A stretch of 8,722 bases of DNA. Source: DATGQT01 sp033720695. GTDB taxonomy: Bacteria > Bacteroidota > Rhodothermia > Rhodothermales > Rubricoccaceae. The DNA lies in the NCBI GenBank assembly GCA_033720695.1, contig JAWWCA010000156.1, positions 1 to 8,722 on the forward strand, given 5' to 3'. Made by a program: the position numbers and the translations under genes. Of the stretch, positions 1-6,076 are shown in pieces. Position 1 is the stretch's first letter. The number at the start of each line of letters is the position of its first letter. The notes under the pieces are model-generated. The model was not told the DNA's origin. It ran no database searches and saw only the letters and a list, made by a program, of their open reading frames with translations.

Positions 1-1223
1 CCCGTGAACGAGAGCGAGTCGGTCGTCACGTCGCCGGAGCCGCCCAGGCGGCACGAGCCGATGCGCAGGAGCAGCGTCTCGACGTCGAGCGCCTCGGCCA
101 GGAGGAGGGCGGCCTGCCCGCCCGAGAGGTCGACCGTCGTTGGCATCGTGAGGGGCGCGAGGTCGAGCGTGGCGGTCGCCTGGCCCGCGACCTCGAGGGT
201 TTGGCCGAGGCTCTGGAGCGTCATGCTCGCGTCGAACGTGACGCCGTCGCCGGCCCCGCCCGTGAGCCGCGTCGCGCCGGAGGCGAGGTCATAGGCGCCC
301 GTGAGCGTGACGGCGCCGACGCGGCCGAAGTCCACGGTGCCGGCCCCGGAGAAGTCGGCCGTCGTGAGGTCGAAGACGCCGTCGTCGAAGTCGAGCGTCG
401 CACCGGCTGCCACCGTGAAGACGCCCGTCGAGAGGCCCCCGCTCTCGCCGAAGCCGTCGCCGAACCGGAGCGTCCCCGCCTCGACGGTCACGAGCCCGTC
501 GTTGGCGAGCGCGGCCCGGATCAGGCTCTCGCCGGTAGCCGCGGACTTCGTGAAGGCGCCCCCGGCCTCGACCGCAATCACGGGGAGCGTCGTGATCGTG
601 CCCGTCCGGATGATGTCGCCGTCGCTCTGGAGGTCGAACACGGCGCCGGAGGGGACCTCGATCCGGGCGGCGTCGCCCATGCGGAGGGGGTTGCCGCCGG
701 AGACGACCGTGGTGCCTTCAAGGCGGAGCGTCCGGCCGATGAGGTTGCGCGCGAACGAGGTCCCGCTGAGGAGCGCGCCCCCCGCCACGCTGACCGTCCC
801 GCTGCCCTCGATCGTGCCCCGCGTGAACGAGAGGGTGTCGGCCGAGACCTCGCCAGCGCCGCCCAGGGTGCCGGACGCCAGCGTCATGGAGCCCGTCGCA
901 AGCGTGCCGTCGCTGACGTACACGGGCTCGCTCGTCTCGAGCCGGACGCCCGGCGTCGTCAGGAGGGTGCCGGCACTGGTCGTCAGGGTCGTCCCGGTGT
1001 CCCGGATCACCAGGCTGTTGATGGTGGCGTTGGCGTTGAGGTCCACAACCGCGCCCCCGTCGAGGAGGACGTCGTCGGTGGAGGTCGGGACGCCGTCCGG
1101 GCTCCAGTTGGCGCCGTCGGTCCACTGGGTGGTGCCCGCGCCGCCGTCCCAGGTTTTCTGGGCGAGCGCGGGGGCGGCGAGGAGGAGGGCCGGGAGGAGG
1201 GCGAGGAGCAGACGCAGACGCAT
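1..1223 (-). CDS. Secreted beta-solenoid (passenger-like) protein, 3' end cut by window edge
   Basis: Reading the minus strand from the ATG at 1223-1221 gives 407 stop-free codons up to the left edge, so the C-terminus is missing. Residues 1-21 form a classical signal peptide: MRLR, then a Leu/Ala-rich core ending ALA before Gln22. Next comes a WDGGAG...W...ANWSPDGVP...DDVLLDGG segment (about residues 25-57), a start typical of large secreted adhesin-like proteins in Bacteroidota-related bacteria. The remainder is Gly/Thr/Val/Asp-rich with short repeated strands (GTLGGAG, GTIEGSGTV, GAGTVDFG), as expected of a parallel beta-helix. LGGAGEVSADTLSFT (about 120-134) recurs as LGGSGDVTTDSLSFT at the truncated end. 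No catalytic motif is visible. A surface or secreted structural/adhesive role, probably exported by Sec then T9SS, is inferred; the sorting domain would lie outside the window. The call as a real gene is strong and the function is uncertain. Confidence 0.85.
   Translation of the reverse strand, partial: MRLRLLLALLPALLLAAPALAQKTWDGGAGTTQWTDGANWSPDGVPTSTDDVLLDGGAVVDLNANATINSLVIRDTGTTLTTSAGTLLTTPGVRLETSEPVYVSDGTLATGSMTLASGTLGGAGEVSADTLSFTRGTIEGSGTVSVAGGALLSGTSFARNLIGRTLRLEGTTVVSGGNPLRMGDAARIEVPSGAVFDLQSDGDIIRTGTITTLPVIAVEAGGAFTKSAATGESLIRAALANDGLVTVEAGTLRFGDGFGESGGLSTGVFTVAAGATLDFDDGVFDLTTADFSGAGTVDFGRVGAVTLTGAYDLASGATRLTGGAGDGVTFDASMTLQSLGQTLEVAGQATATLDLAPLTMPTTVDLSGGQAALLLAEALDVETLLLRIGSCRLGGSGDVTTDSLSFT
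4..48 (-). repeat. Beta-solenoid repeat segment, distal copy (pairs with 823-867)
   Basis: This 45-base stretch matches 823-867 at 37 of 45 positions and encodes LGGSGDVTTDSLSFT. The offset of 819 bases equals 273 codons, consistent with a long-period repeat in the secreted protein that continues past the window edge. Confidence 0.65.
823..867 (-). repeat. Beta-solenoid repeat segment, proximal copy (pairs with 4-48)
   Basis: Encodes LGGAGEVSADTLSFT within the secreted beta-solenoid protein. It is the counterpart of the copy at the window edge. Confidence 0.65.
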
Positions 1224-1383
1224 GGGGCAGCGGGTTGGCTGAACGGGGCGGGTGTCGTACCCTTTTCTCTCTCTCGCGCAAAACGAGTCGGCGACCGGAC
1301 ATGCGGCATCCAGGAATCGCCGGCGTGGCCGCCCGCGGCGGCGTTCTGCGCGTCTCCAGACGCCCCCCAGCCCCGCCCTTCCG
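1224..1383. other. Divergent intergenic region
   Basis: This 160-base spacer separates the minus-strand secreted protein gene from the plus-strand kinase gene and must hold both promoters. It contains a pyrimidine run near 1260-1275 that is less G+C-rich than the flanks. For the kinase, TTGGCT (1235-1240), 17 bases, then TACCCT (1258-1263) is a weak sigma-70-like arrangement more than 100 bases from the start. No operator or riboswitch-like structure was recognised. Confidence 0.5.
1254..1281 (-). promoter_or_regulatory. Possible promoter of the secreted beta-solenoid gene
   Basis: On the minus strand TTGCGC (1281-1276) is followed after 16 bases by TACGAC (1259-1254), about 31 bases before the ATG. 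The -10 match is poor (3 of 6). The main support is that a TTGCG box lies at a similar distance before the other two exported genes in the window. Confidence 0.25.
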
Positions 1384-3855
1384 ATGACCCCCGAGCAGTG
1401 GCACCACGTCGAGGCGCTCTTCGAGGCCGCCCTCGAACGGCCCCGGGAGGGCCGGGCCGACTGGCTCGCGGCGGCGTGCGAGGACGCAGCGCTGCGCGAC
1501 GAGGTGCTCGCGATGCTGGGCGCCTCCGAGCGCGATGGGCCGTTCCTGGAGGCGCCCGTCGGCGTGGCCGCGGCGGCCCTGGTGGCCGACGTCGTGGCCG
1601 ACGCCGAGCCGGACGAGGACGACCTCGGCCGGCGCGTGGGGCCGTACCGGCTCGTCGAGGTCCTCGGGCACGGCGGGATGGGCGCGGTCTACCTCGCCGA
1701 GCGCGCCGACGGCCAGTTCGAGCAGCGGGTCGCGGTGAAGCTGCTCCGCCGCGACATCCACACCGAGGCCTTCCGCGGCCGCTTCCTCGCCGAGCGCCAG
1801 ATCCTCGCCTCGCTCGACCACCCCCACATCGCCCGCCTCCTCGACGGCGGCGTCACCGAGAACGGGCGGCCCTACTACGCGATGGAGCACGTGGCCGGCC
1901 GCCCCCTCACCCGCTACTGCGACGAGGAGCGGCTGTCGGTGCGGGACCGCCTCCGGCTGTTCACCACCGTCGGGCGCGCCGTGGCGTACGCGCACCAGAA
2001 CCTCGTCGTCCACCGCGACCTCAAGCCGTCGAACATCCTCGTCTCCGAGGACGCCGAGGGCGAGCCGCAGGTGAAGCTGCTCGACTTCGGGATCGCCAAG
2101 CTCCTCGGCGAGCCCGTCCGGCCCGACCTGCCGGTCACGCGGACGGGCCTCCGGCTGATGACGCCGGAGTATGCGGCCCCCGAGCAGGTGCGCGGCGAGC
2201 CCATCTCGACGGCCACGGACGTCTACCAGCTCGGCGTCGTCCTCTTCGAGCTCCTCGCGGGGCACCGGCCGTTCGCGCTGGAGGGCCGGACGCCGGCCGA
2301 GGTCGAGCGCCTCGTGTGCGAGACGCAGCCCGAGCGGCCGAGCACGCTCGTGGCCGTGCCGCCCCCCGACGGAGACGCGGACCCGGCGGCGGTGGCCGAG
2401 GCGCGGCGGGCGAGCCCCGAGCGGCTGCGGAAGGCGCTCCACGGCGACCTCGACCGGATCGTGCTGAAGGCGCTGCGGAAGGAGCCGGCGCGGCGCTACG
2501 CCTCGGCCGCCGAGCTCGTCGCCGACGTCGAGCGCTTCCTCGGCGGGCGCCCCGTCTCGGCCCGGCCCGACTCCCTCGGGTACCGCGTCCAGACCTTCGT
2601 GCGGCGAAACCGCTGGGGCGTGGCGGCGGCGGCGGCCTTCCTCGTCCTCCTCCTCGGCTACGCCGTGACGGTCTCGGTGCAGCAGGCGCGCACCGCCGCC
2701 GAGCGCGACCGGGCCGAGCAGGAGGCCGCCGAGGCCGAGGCCGTCAGCGCCTTCCTCCTCGCCCTCCTCGTCGAGGGCGACCCGCAGGCGGACGAGCCGC
2801 GGCAGACGGCGGCCATCCAGGGCCTGCTGCGCGCCGCCCAAGACCGGCTCGAAGGCGCCTTCACCGACCAGCCCCGCGTGCGGGCCGAGCTCTACGCCAT
2901 CCTGGGCTGGACCCACGTCCGCGCGCTCATGCTGCAGGAAGCGGAGCCGCTGCTCCAGCGCGCCCTCGCGGAGTACCGCACCCTCGGCGGGTCCGATGGG
3001 CTGTGGCTCGAGGACGTGACCTTCCGCCTCGGCGACCTCTACCGGAACCAGGGCCGCCTCGACTCGGCGGCGGTGTACTACCGCGCCACGATCGAGCACG
3101 CCGAGCGGGCCGGCCGGGCCGACGGGTACCAGGCCTGGGCCTACCTCTGGCTGGCGACATTCGCCGAGTCGGGCTCGGACAGGCAGCGCCGGCTGTACGA
3201 GGCGGCGCTGCGCACCTCGGAGGCCGCCATCGCCGTCGACGCCGTGCAGGGGCTGCGCACCACCCACCGGGCGGCCGACGCGGAGGGCCGCCGCAACGCC
3301 TACCGGACGGCCCGCCTCCGCCTCCTCTTCGCCGATAAAGGGGGGCTCTCGGATGGTGAGGCCCTGGCGCTCGCCCGCGCCGTCCAGGAGGAGGCCGAAG
3401 GGGAGGGGTGGGAGGAGCTCGCCGCGTACGCCCTGTTCATCGCCGGCCGGCTCGTGGGGCGGGCCGATCCCGAGCAGGCCGTACCGATCGTGGAGGCGGC
3501 CCGGCAGCGCACTGCCGCCGCCCTCGGCCCGGAGCATGACCGCTACGGCCTGATGACGCTAGAGCTGGCGTCGCTCCACCTCCGACTCGGGCAGCACGCG
3601 GAGGCGCTGGTGTTCGCCGAAGACGCCCTCGCCCTCTGCCGCGCGCTCTACGGCGACGTGCCGAACCTCCGTGAGGCCGAGGTCCTCACCGTGCTCGGCC
3701 GCGTACAGCACGACGCGGGCCGCGCCGCGGAGCCGACGCTGGCGCGGGCCGTCGCGGTCTACGAGGCCCTCGGCGTCTCGGATGCCGACCCCCGGCTCAT
3801 CGAAGCCCGGCGGTACCTGCAGGAGACGCAGGGCGGAGGCGTTGCAGCGCCGTGA
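1384..3855 (+). CDS. Membrane-anchored PknB-type Ser/Thr protein kinase with C-terminal TPR region
   Basis: An 823-residue Hanks-type kinase that should transfer phosphate from ATP to Ser/Thr of target proteins. The kinase domain spans about residues 85-385: glycine loop GHGGMG (95-100), ATP-anchoring Lys119 in VAVKLL, helix-C Glu137, catalytic loop HRDLKPSN (210-217, Asp212), DFG (234-236) and APE (265-267). All key residues are present, so it should be active. A hydrophobic helix at about 412-430 follows RRNR, placing the kinase inside and the C-terminal part outside by the positive-inside rule. A short charged, Glu/Ala-rich coil (about 433-453) leads into TPR-like repeats (about 475-815; for example EAEPLLQRALAEY and RLDSAAVYYRATIEHAE). 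The ATG at 1384 is preferred over the in-frame ATG at 1252 because MTPEQWHHVEALFEAALERP is the usual family start; the 44 extra residues are Arg-rich and of low complexity. No clear ribosome binding site is seen and no sigma-factor gene is adjacent. The targets are unknown. Confidence 0.95.
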   Translation: MTPEQWHHVEALFEAALERPREGRADWLAAACEDAALRDEVLAMLGASERDGPFLEAPVGVAAAALVADVVADAEPDEDDLGRRVGPYRLVEVLGHGGMGAVYLAERADGQFEQRVAVKLLRRDIHTEAFRGRFLAERQILASLDHPHIARLLDGGVTENGRPYYAMEHVAGRPLTRYCDEERLSVRDRLRLFTTVGRAVAYAHQNLVVHRDLKPSNILVSEDAEGEPQVKLLDFGIAKLLGEPVRPDLPVTRTGLRLMTPEYAAPEQVRGEPISTATDVYQLGVVLFELLAGHRPFALEGRTPAEVERLVCETQPERPSTLVAVPPPDGDADPAAVAEARRASPERLRKALHGDLDRIVLKALRKEPARRYASAAELVADVERFLGGRPVSARPDSLGYRVQTFVRRNRWGVAAAAAFLVLLLGYAVTVSVQQARTAAERDRAEQEAAEAEAVSAFLLALLVEGDPQADEPRQTAAIQGLLRAAQDRLEGAFTDQPRVRAELYAILGWTHVRALMLQEAEPLLQRALAEYRTLGGSDGLWLEDVTFRLGDLYRNQGRLDSAAVYYRATIEHAERAGRADGYQAWAYLWLATFAESGSDRQRRLYEAALRTSEAAIAVDAVQGLRTTHRAADAEGRRNAYRTARLRLLFADKGGLSDGEALALARAVQEEAEGEGWEELAAYALFIAGRLVGRADPEQAVPIVEAARQRTAAALGPEHDRYGLMTLELASLHLRLGQHAEALVFAEDALALCRALYGDVPNLREAEVLTVLGRVQHDAGRAAEPTLARAVAVYEALGVSDADPRLIEARRYLQETQGGGVAAP

Positions 3856-4018
3856 CGGGAGGGCCGCCCGACGACGCCGCTGCTGCTGAGCGCGTCCCCC
3901 TAGCAGATGCCCACGCGATCCCGCCGCGGGAGGGCCCGGGTCCAGGGCGGGTGGACAGCGGGCAACCGCGGCGTCGGGGCGTGGTTCGAAGCCTCCTCCG
4001 GTCCCAACCCCCGAGCCC
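3856..4018 (+). other. Intergenic region between kinase and DUF5996 genes
   Basis: A 163-base spacer with no gene. It holds a small GC hairpin, TCCCG-CCG-CGGGA at 3919-3931, with no following T-run. In such G+C-rich DNA this may be chance, so it is not called as a terminator. No convincing promoter was seen for the downstream gene. Confidence 0.4.
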
Positions 4019-4960
4019 ATGACGCGCACCGAGCACCCGTGGCCGAGCCTCCCGCTGGAGGCGTGGCAGGACACCTACGCCACGCTGCACCGCTGGACCC
4101 AGATCGTCGGGAAGATCCGCCTGTCCCAGACGCCGTGGGTCAACCACTCGTGGCACGTCCCGCTCTACGTCACCGCGCGGGGCCTCACGACCTCCCCCAT
4201 CCCGCACGGCGAGCGCCTCTTCGAGCTCCGCTTCGATCTCCTCGATCACCACCTCCTCATCGAGACGAGCGAGGGCGACGCCGAGCGGCTGCCCCTCCGC
4301 CCGCAGTCGGTGGCCGGCTTCCACGCCGCGCTCCTCGGGCGGCTCGACCGCCTGGGCTTCGGCGTCACGATCCACGGCCGCCCGAACGAGCTGGAGGACG
4401 CCACGCCGTTCGCCGAGGACCACGCGCACGCGAGCTACGACGCCGACGCCGCGCGCCGCTTCTGGCGGGCGCTCGCCCATTCCGCCCGGGTGTTCGAGGC
4501 GTTCCGCGCCCGCTACCTCGGCAAGAGCAGCCCCGTCCACTTCTTCTGGGGCAGCTTCGACCTCGCCGTCACGCGCTTCTCGGGGCGGACGGCGCCGCCG
4601 CACCCCGGCGGCGTCCCCAACCTCCCGGACTGGGTGGCGCGAGAGGCGTACTCGCACGAGGTGAGCAGCGCGGGATTCTGGCCCGGCGGCGGGCCCCACC
4701 CGTTCCCCCTCTTCTACAGCTACGCCTATCCCGAGCCGGAGGGGTTCGCCGAGGCATCCGTCGCCGCAGAGGGTGCCTTCTACAGCCGCGAGCTGGGGGA
4801 GTGGGTGCTCCCGTACGACGCCGTCCGCGAGGCCGACGCCCCCGAAGACGTCCTCCTCTCGTTCCTGGAGGACACCTACGTGGCCGCGGCCACGCTCGGG
4901 CGGTGGGACCGGGAGGCGCTGGAGCACCCCGGCGATCCCCGGCCAGCGCAGCACGGCTGA
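4019..4960 (+). CDS. DUF5996 family protein of unknown function
   Basis: A 313-residue full-length protein recognised from the conserved segments of DUF5996: LPLEAWQDTYATLHRWTQI followed by VGKIRL (about 11-35), VNHSWHVPLYVTARGLTTSP (41-60), a long block AFRARYLGKSSPVHFFWGS continuing into FDLAVTRFSGR (161-190), YSHEVSSAGFWPGG (211-224) and a C-terminal FYSRELGEWVLPYDAVR (254-270). There is no signal peptide or membrane segment, so it is probably cytoplasmic. Conserved His and Trp residues (His43, His46, His174, Trp177, His213, Trp221) could bind metal or substrate, but no reaction is known for the family and none is claimed here. The ATG at 4019 starts close to the first conserved block, as expected. 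It stands 163 bases after the kinase and 139 before the next gene, so a functional link to either side is not supported. A small hairpin, GATCG-7-CGATC (4959-4975), overlaps the stop codon. Confidence 0.92.
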   Translation: MTRTEHPWPSLPLEAWQDTYATLHRWTQIVGKIRLSQTPWVNHSWHVPLYVTARGLTTSPIPHGERLFELRFDLLDHHLLIETSEGDAERLPLRPQSVAGFHAALLGRLDRLGFGVTIHGRPNELEDATPFAEDHAHASYDADAARRFWRALAHSARVFEAFRARYLGKSSPVHFFWGSFDLAVTRFSGRTAPPHPGGVPNLPDWVAREAYSHEVSSAGFWPGGGPHPFPLFYSYAYPEPEGFAEASVAAEGAFYSRELGEWVLPYDAVREADAPEDVLLSFLEDTYVAAATLGRWDREALEHPGDPRPAQHG

Positions 4961-5099
4961 TCGAGGCGGGCGATCCTACGGGCTGAGGGGCGGCTCCGGC
5001 AAGGTGGGAGTGAGGACGGGAAAACGATGCGCACTCTGAAGGATTGCGTCAGAACATCAAACCACATATACTGAGACTCGTCGCCCATTTCAGGGTCCT
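4961..5099 (+). other. Intergenic region with relatively A+T-rich promoter segment
   Basis: A 139-base spacer between the DUF5996 gene and the first T9SS cargo gene. Its right half (about 5030-5075) is visibly richer in A+T than anything nearby and contains the promoter listed separately. No small gene was found. Confidence 0.5.
5044..5072 (+). promoter_or_regulatory. Probable sigma-70-like promoter of the first T9SS cargo gene
   Basis: TTGCGT (5044-5049), a spacer of exactly 17 bases, then TATACT (5067-5072), which matches 5 of 6 bases of TATAAT. It sits in the most A+T-rich stretch of the window. Transcription would start near 5079, leaving a leader of about 20 bases before the ATG at 5100. 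It is the best promoter candidate in the window. Confidence 0.5.
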
Positions 5100-5978
5100 A
5101 TGGTCGCTCGTCTCCTGCTCGCCGCGCTCGTCGCCGCACCCGTCGCTCTGCGTGCTCAGGACGGACCCGAACGGTACTTCCCGCTTGAAGAGGGCGCCCT
5201 CTGGATCTGGTACAGCCAGCACTCCGACGCGCCCGATCGGTACCACCGGCTGGAGATCGTCGGCGACACCCTCCTCAGCGGTACGCCCTACGCGCTGGCG
5301 AGGGTGACACAGTACGACCCCGAGACGACGGGGACCTGCGCCCTGCGCCTCGTCCCCCACGACCCGGCGGGCGCCGACATCGAGGAGGTCCCGCTGGAGG
5401 GGAGTGCGGAGTGCCTGCCGTCGGGGATGGCGGCCGGCGGGTCAGGCGCGGACCTCCCCGGCGAGGAGGGGGAGCCCGCGACGGTTACGATCGGGGGGTT
5501 GCCGTACGCGCTGGACGAAGTCATCGAAGACCCCTGGTTCTGGACCGGGTTCGGAGAGGGGAACCGGCTGTTCGCCGCCGGGGTGGGGATGGTGTGGGGG
5601 TCCTATCGGTCCACGGGGGGAGGCCCCTCCGGGAGCAGCGCGCTCGCCTATGCCGAGGTCGGAGGAGAGATCTACGGCGTGAACCCCGTCGCGAGCGAGC
5701 CACCGGCTGGAGCAGCCCCCACGCTTGCGCTTGCACCGGCCATCCCCAACCCCTTCCGCACGTCGACGGCGCTCGGGTTCGAGCTCCCCGCGCCCGAGGC
5801 GGTCACGGCCGCGGCCTACGACGCGCTCGGGCGCCGGGCGTGGTCGCGCGACTTGGGTCAGCTCCCGGCCGGGCGTCACGCGCTCCCGCTCGACGGGGCC
5901 GCGCTCGCGCCCGGCGTCTACGTCGTCCGGGTGACCGCAGGAGGGGAGGCCGCCACACAGCGCGTCGTGCGCATCTAG
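5100..5978 (+). CDS. Secreted protein with T9SS type A sorting domain (single passenger domain)
   Basis: A 292-residue exported protein. Residues 1-19 are a signal peptide (MVARLLL..., cleavage expected after LRA, before Gln20). The passenger domain (about 26-196) starts YFPLEEGALWIWY, contains GDTLLSGTPYAL (55-66), and ends ALAYAEVGGEIYGVNP. This Y-PL-x-x-G-x-x-W...GDT...G-x-PY pattern is common in secreted proteins of Bacteroidota and Rhodothermota, and its biochemical role is not established. Cys80 and Cys105 are the only cysteines and could form a disulfide outside the cytoplasm. A Pro/Ala linker leads to a C-terminal sorting domain of about 80 residues: PNPF (216-219), YDALGRRAWSR, LPAGRHALPL, GVYVVRV. 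In the family this domain directs Sec-exported protein through the type IX secretion machine and is normally removed during surface attachment or release. The gene lies 98 bases before its paralogue, likely a tandem duplicate. The ATG at 5100 is chosen because the signal peptide begins there. Confidence 0.9.
   Translation: MVARLLLAALVAAPVALRAQDGPERYFPLEEGALWIWYSQHSDAPDRYHRLEIVGDTLLSGTPYALARVTQYDPETTGTCALRLVPHDPAGADIEEVPLEGSAECLPSGMAAGGSGADLPGEEGEPATVTIGGLPYALDEVIEDPWFWTGFGEGNRLFAAGVGMVWGSYRSTGGGPSGSSALAYAEVGGEIYGVNPVASEPPAGAAPTLALAPAIPNPFRTSTALGFELPAPEAVTAAAYDALGRRAWSRDLGQLPAGRHALPLDGAALAPGVYVVRVTAGGEAATQRVVRI
5817..5929 (+). repeat. Sorting-domain repeat, copy 1 (pairs with 7361-7473)
   Basis: A 113-base stretch encoding the core of the T9SS sorting domain matches 7361-7473 at 109 of 113 positions by direct base comparison. 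The four differences give Leu to Trp, Ala to Ser (two bases in one codon) and one silent change. Similarity falls off on both sides, pointing to recent duplication or gene conversion of the module. Confidence 0.9.
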
Positions 5979-6076
5979 TAGCGTGGTGCCGGTCGAGGAG
6001 GGGGTGTCGGTTTCGGTTCCAGCTTGCGTGACCGGAGGGCCGCTCGTTTCTTCAAGACAACATCTGGCCCGATAGG
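5979..6076 (+). other. Intergenic region between the two T9SS cargo genes
   Basis: A 98-base spacer with no gene. It carries the TTGCGT box discussed separately. No clear terminator hairpin with a T-run is present, so read-through from the upstream paralogue is possible. Confidence 0.4.
6024..6052 (+). promoter_or_regulatory. Possible promoter of the second T9SS cargo gene
   Basis: TTGCGT (6024-6029) is identical to the box before the first paralogue and lies 53 bases before the ATG (56 in the first). After 17 bases the sequence is TTTCTT (6047-6052), a poor -10 match. The shared box and spacing are the only support. Confidence 0.25.

Noticed and set aside
1252..1383. Longer N-terminus for the kinase from the ATG at 1252
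   Set aside because: The 44 added residues are Arg/Pro-rich and unlike the family, whereas the start at 1384 gives the usual MTPEQW opening.
201..3338. Very long plus-strand open frame across the secreted protein gene and the kinase gene
   Set aside because: It is Arg/Pro/Gly-rich low-complexity translation antisense to, or out of frame with, two recognisable genes. Long shadow frames are expected at about 70% G+C.
718..3537. 939-codon minus-strand open frame antisense to the kinase
   Set aside because: It has no domain-like sequence. The plus strand carries all kinase motifs in order, and the true minus-strand gene to the left uses a different frame.
3981..4005. GGTTCGAAGCC resembling a tRNA T-loop
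   Set aside because: The flanking bases do not form the five-pair T-stem (GTGG side does not pair with CCTCC), and no acceptor, D or anticodon arm is found.
4959..4975. GATCG-7-CGATC hairpin at the DUF5996 stop codon as a terminator
   Set aside because: The stem is only five pairs, overlaps the stop codon, and has no T-run after it.
3907..4986. 359-codon plus-strand frame overlapping the DUF5996 gene
   Set aside because: Out-of-frame shadow rich in Arg/Pro/Ala; the DUF5996 frame has clear conserved blocks.
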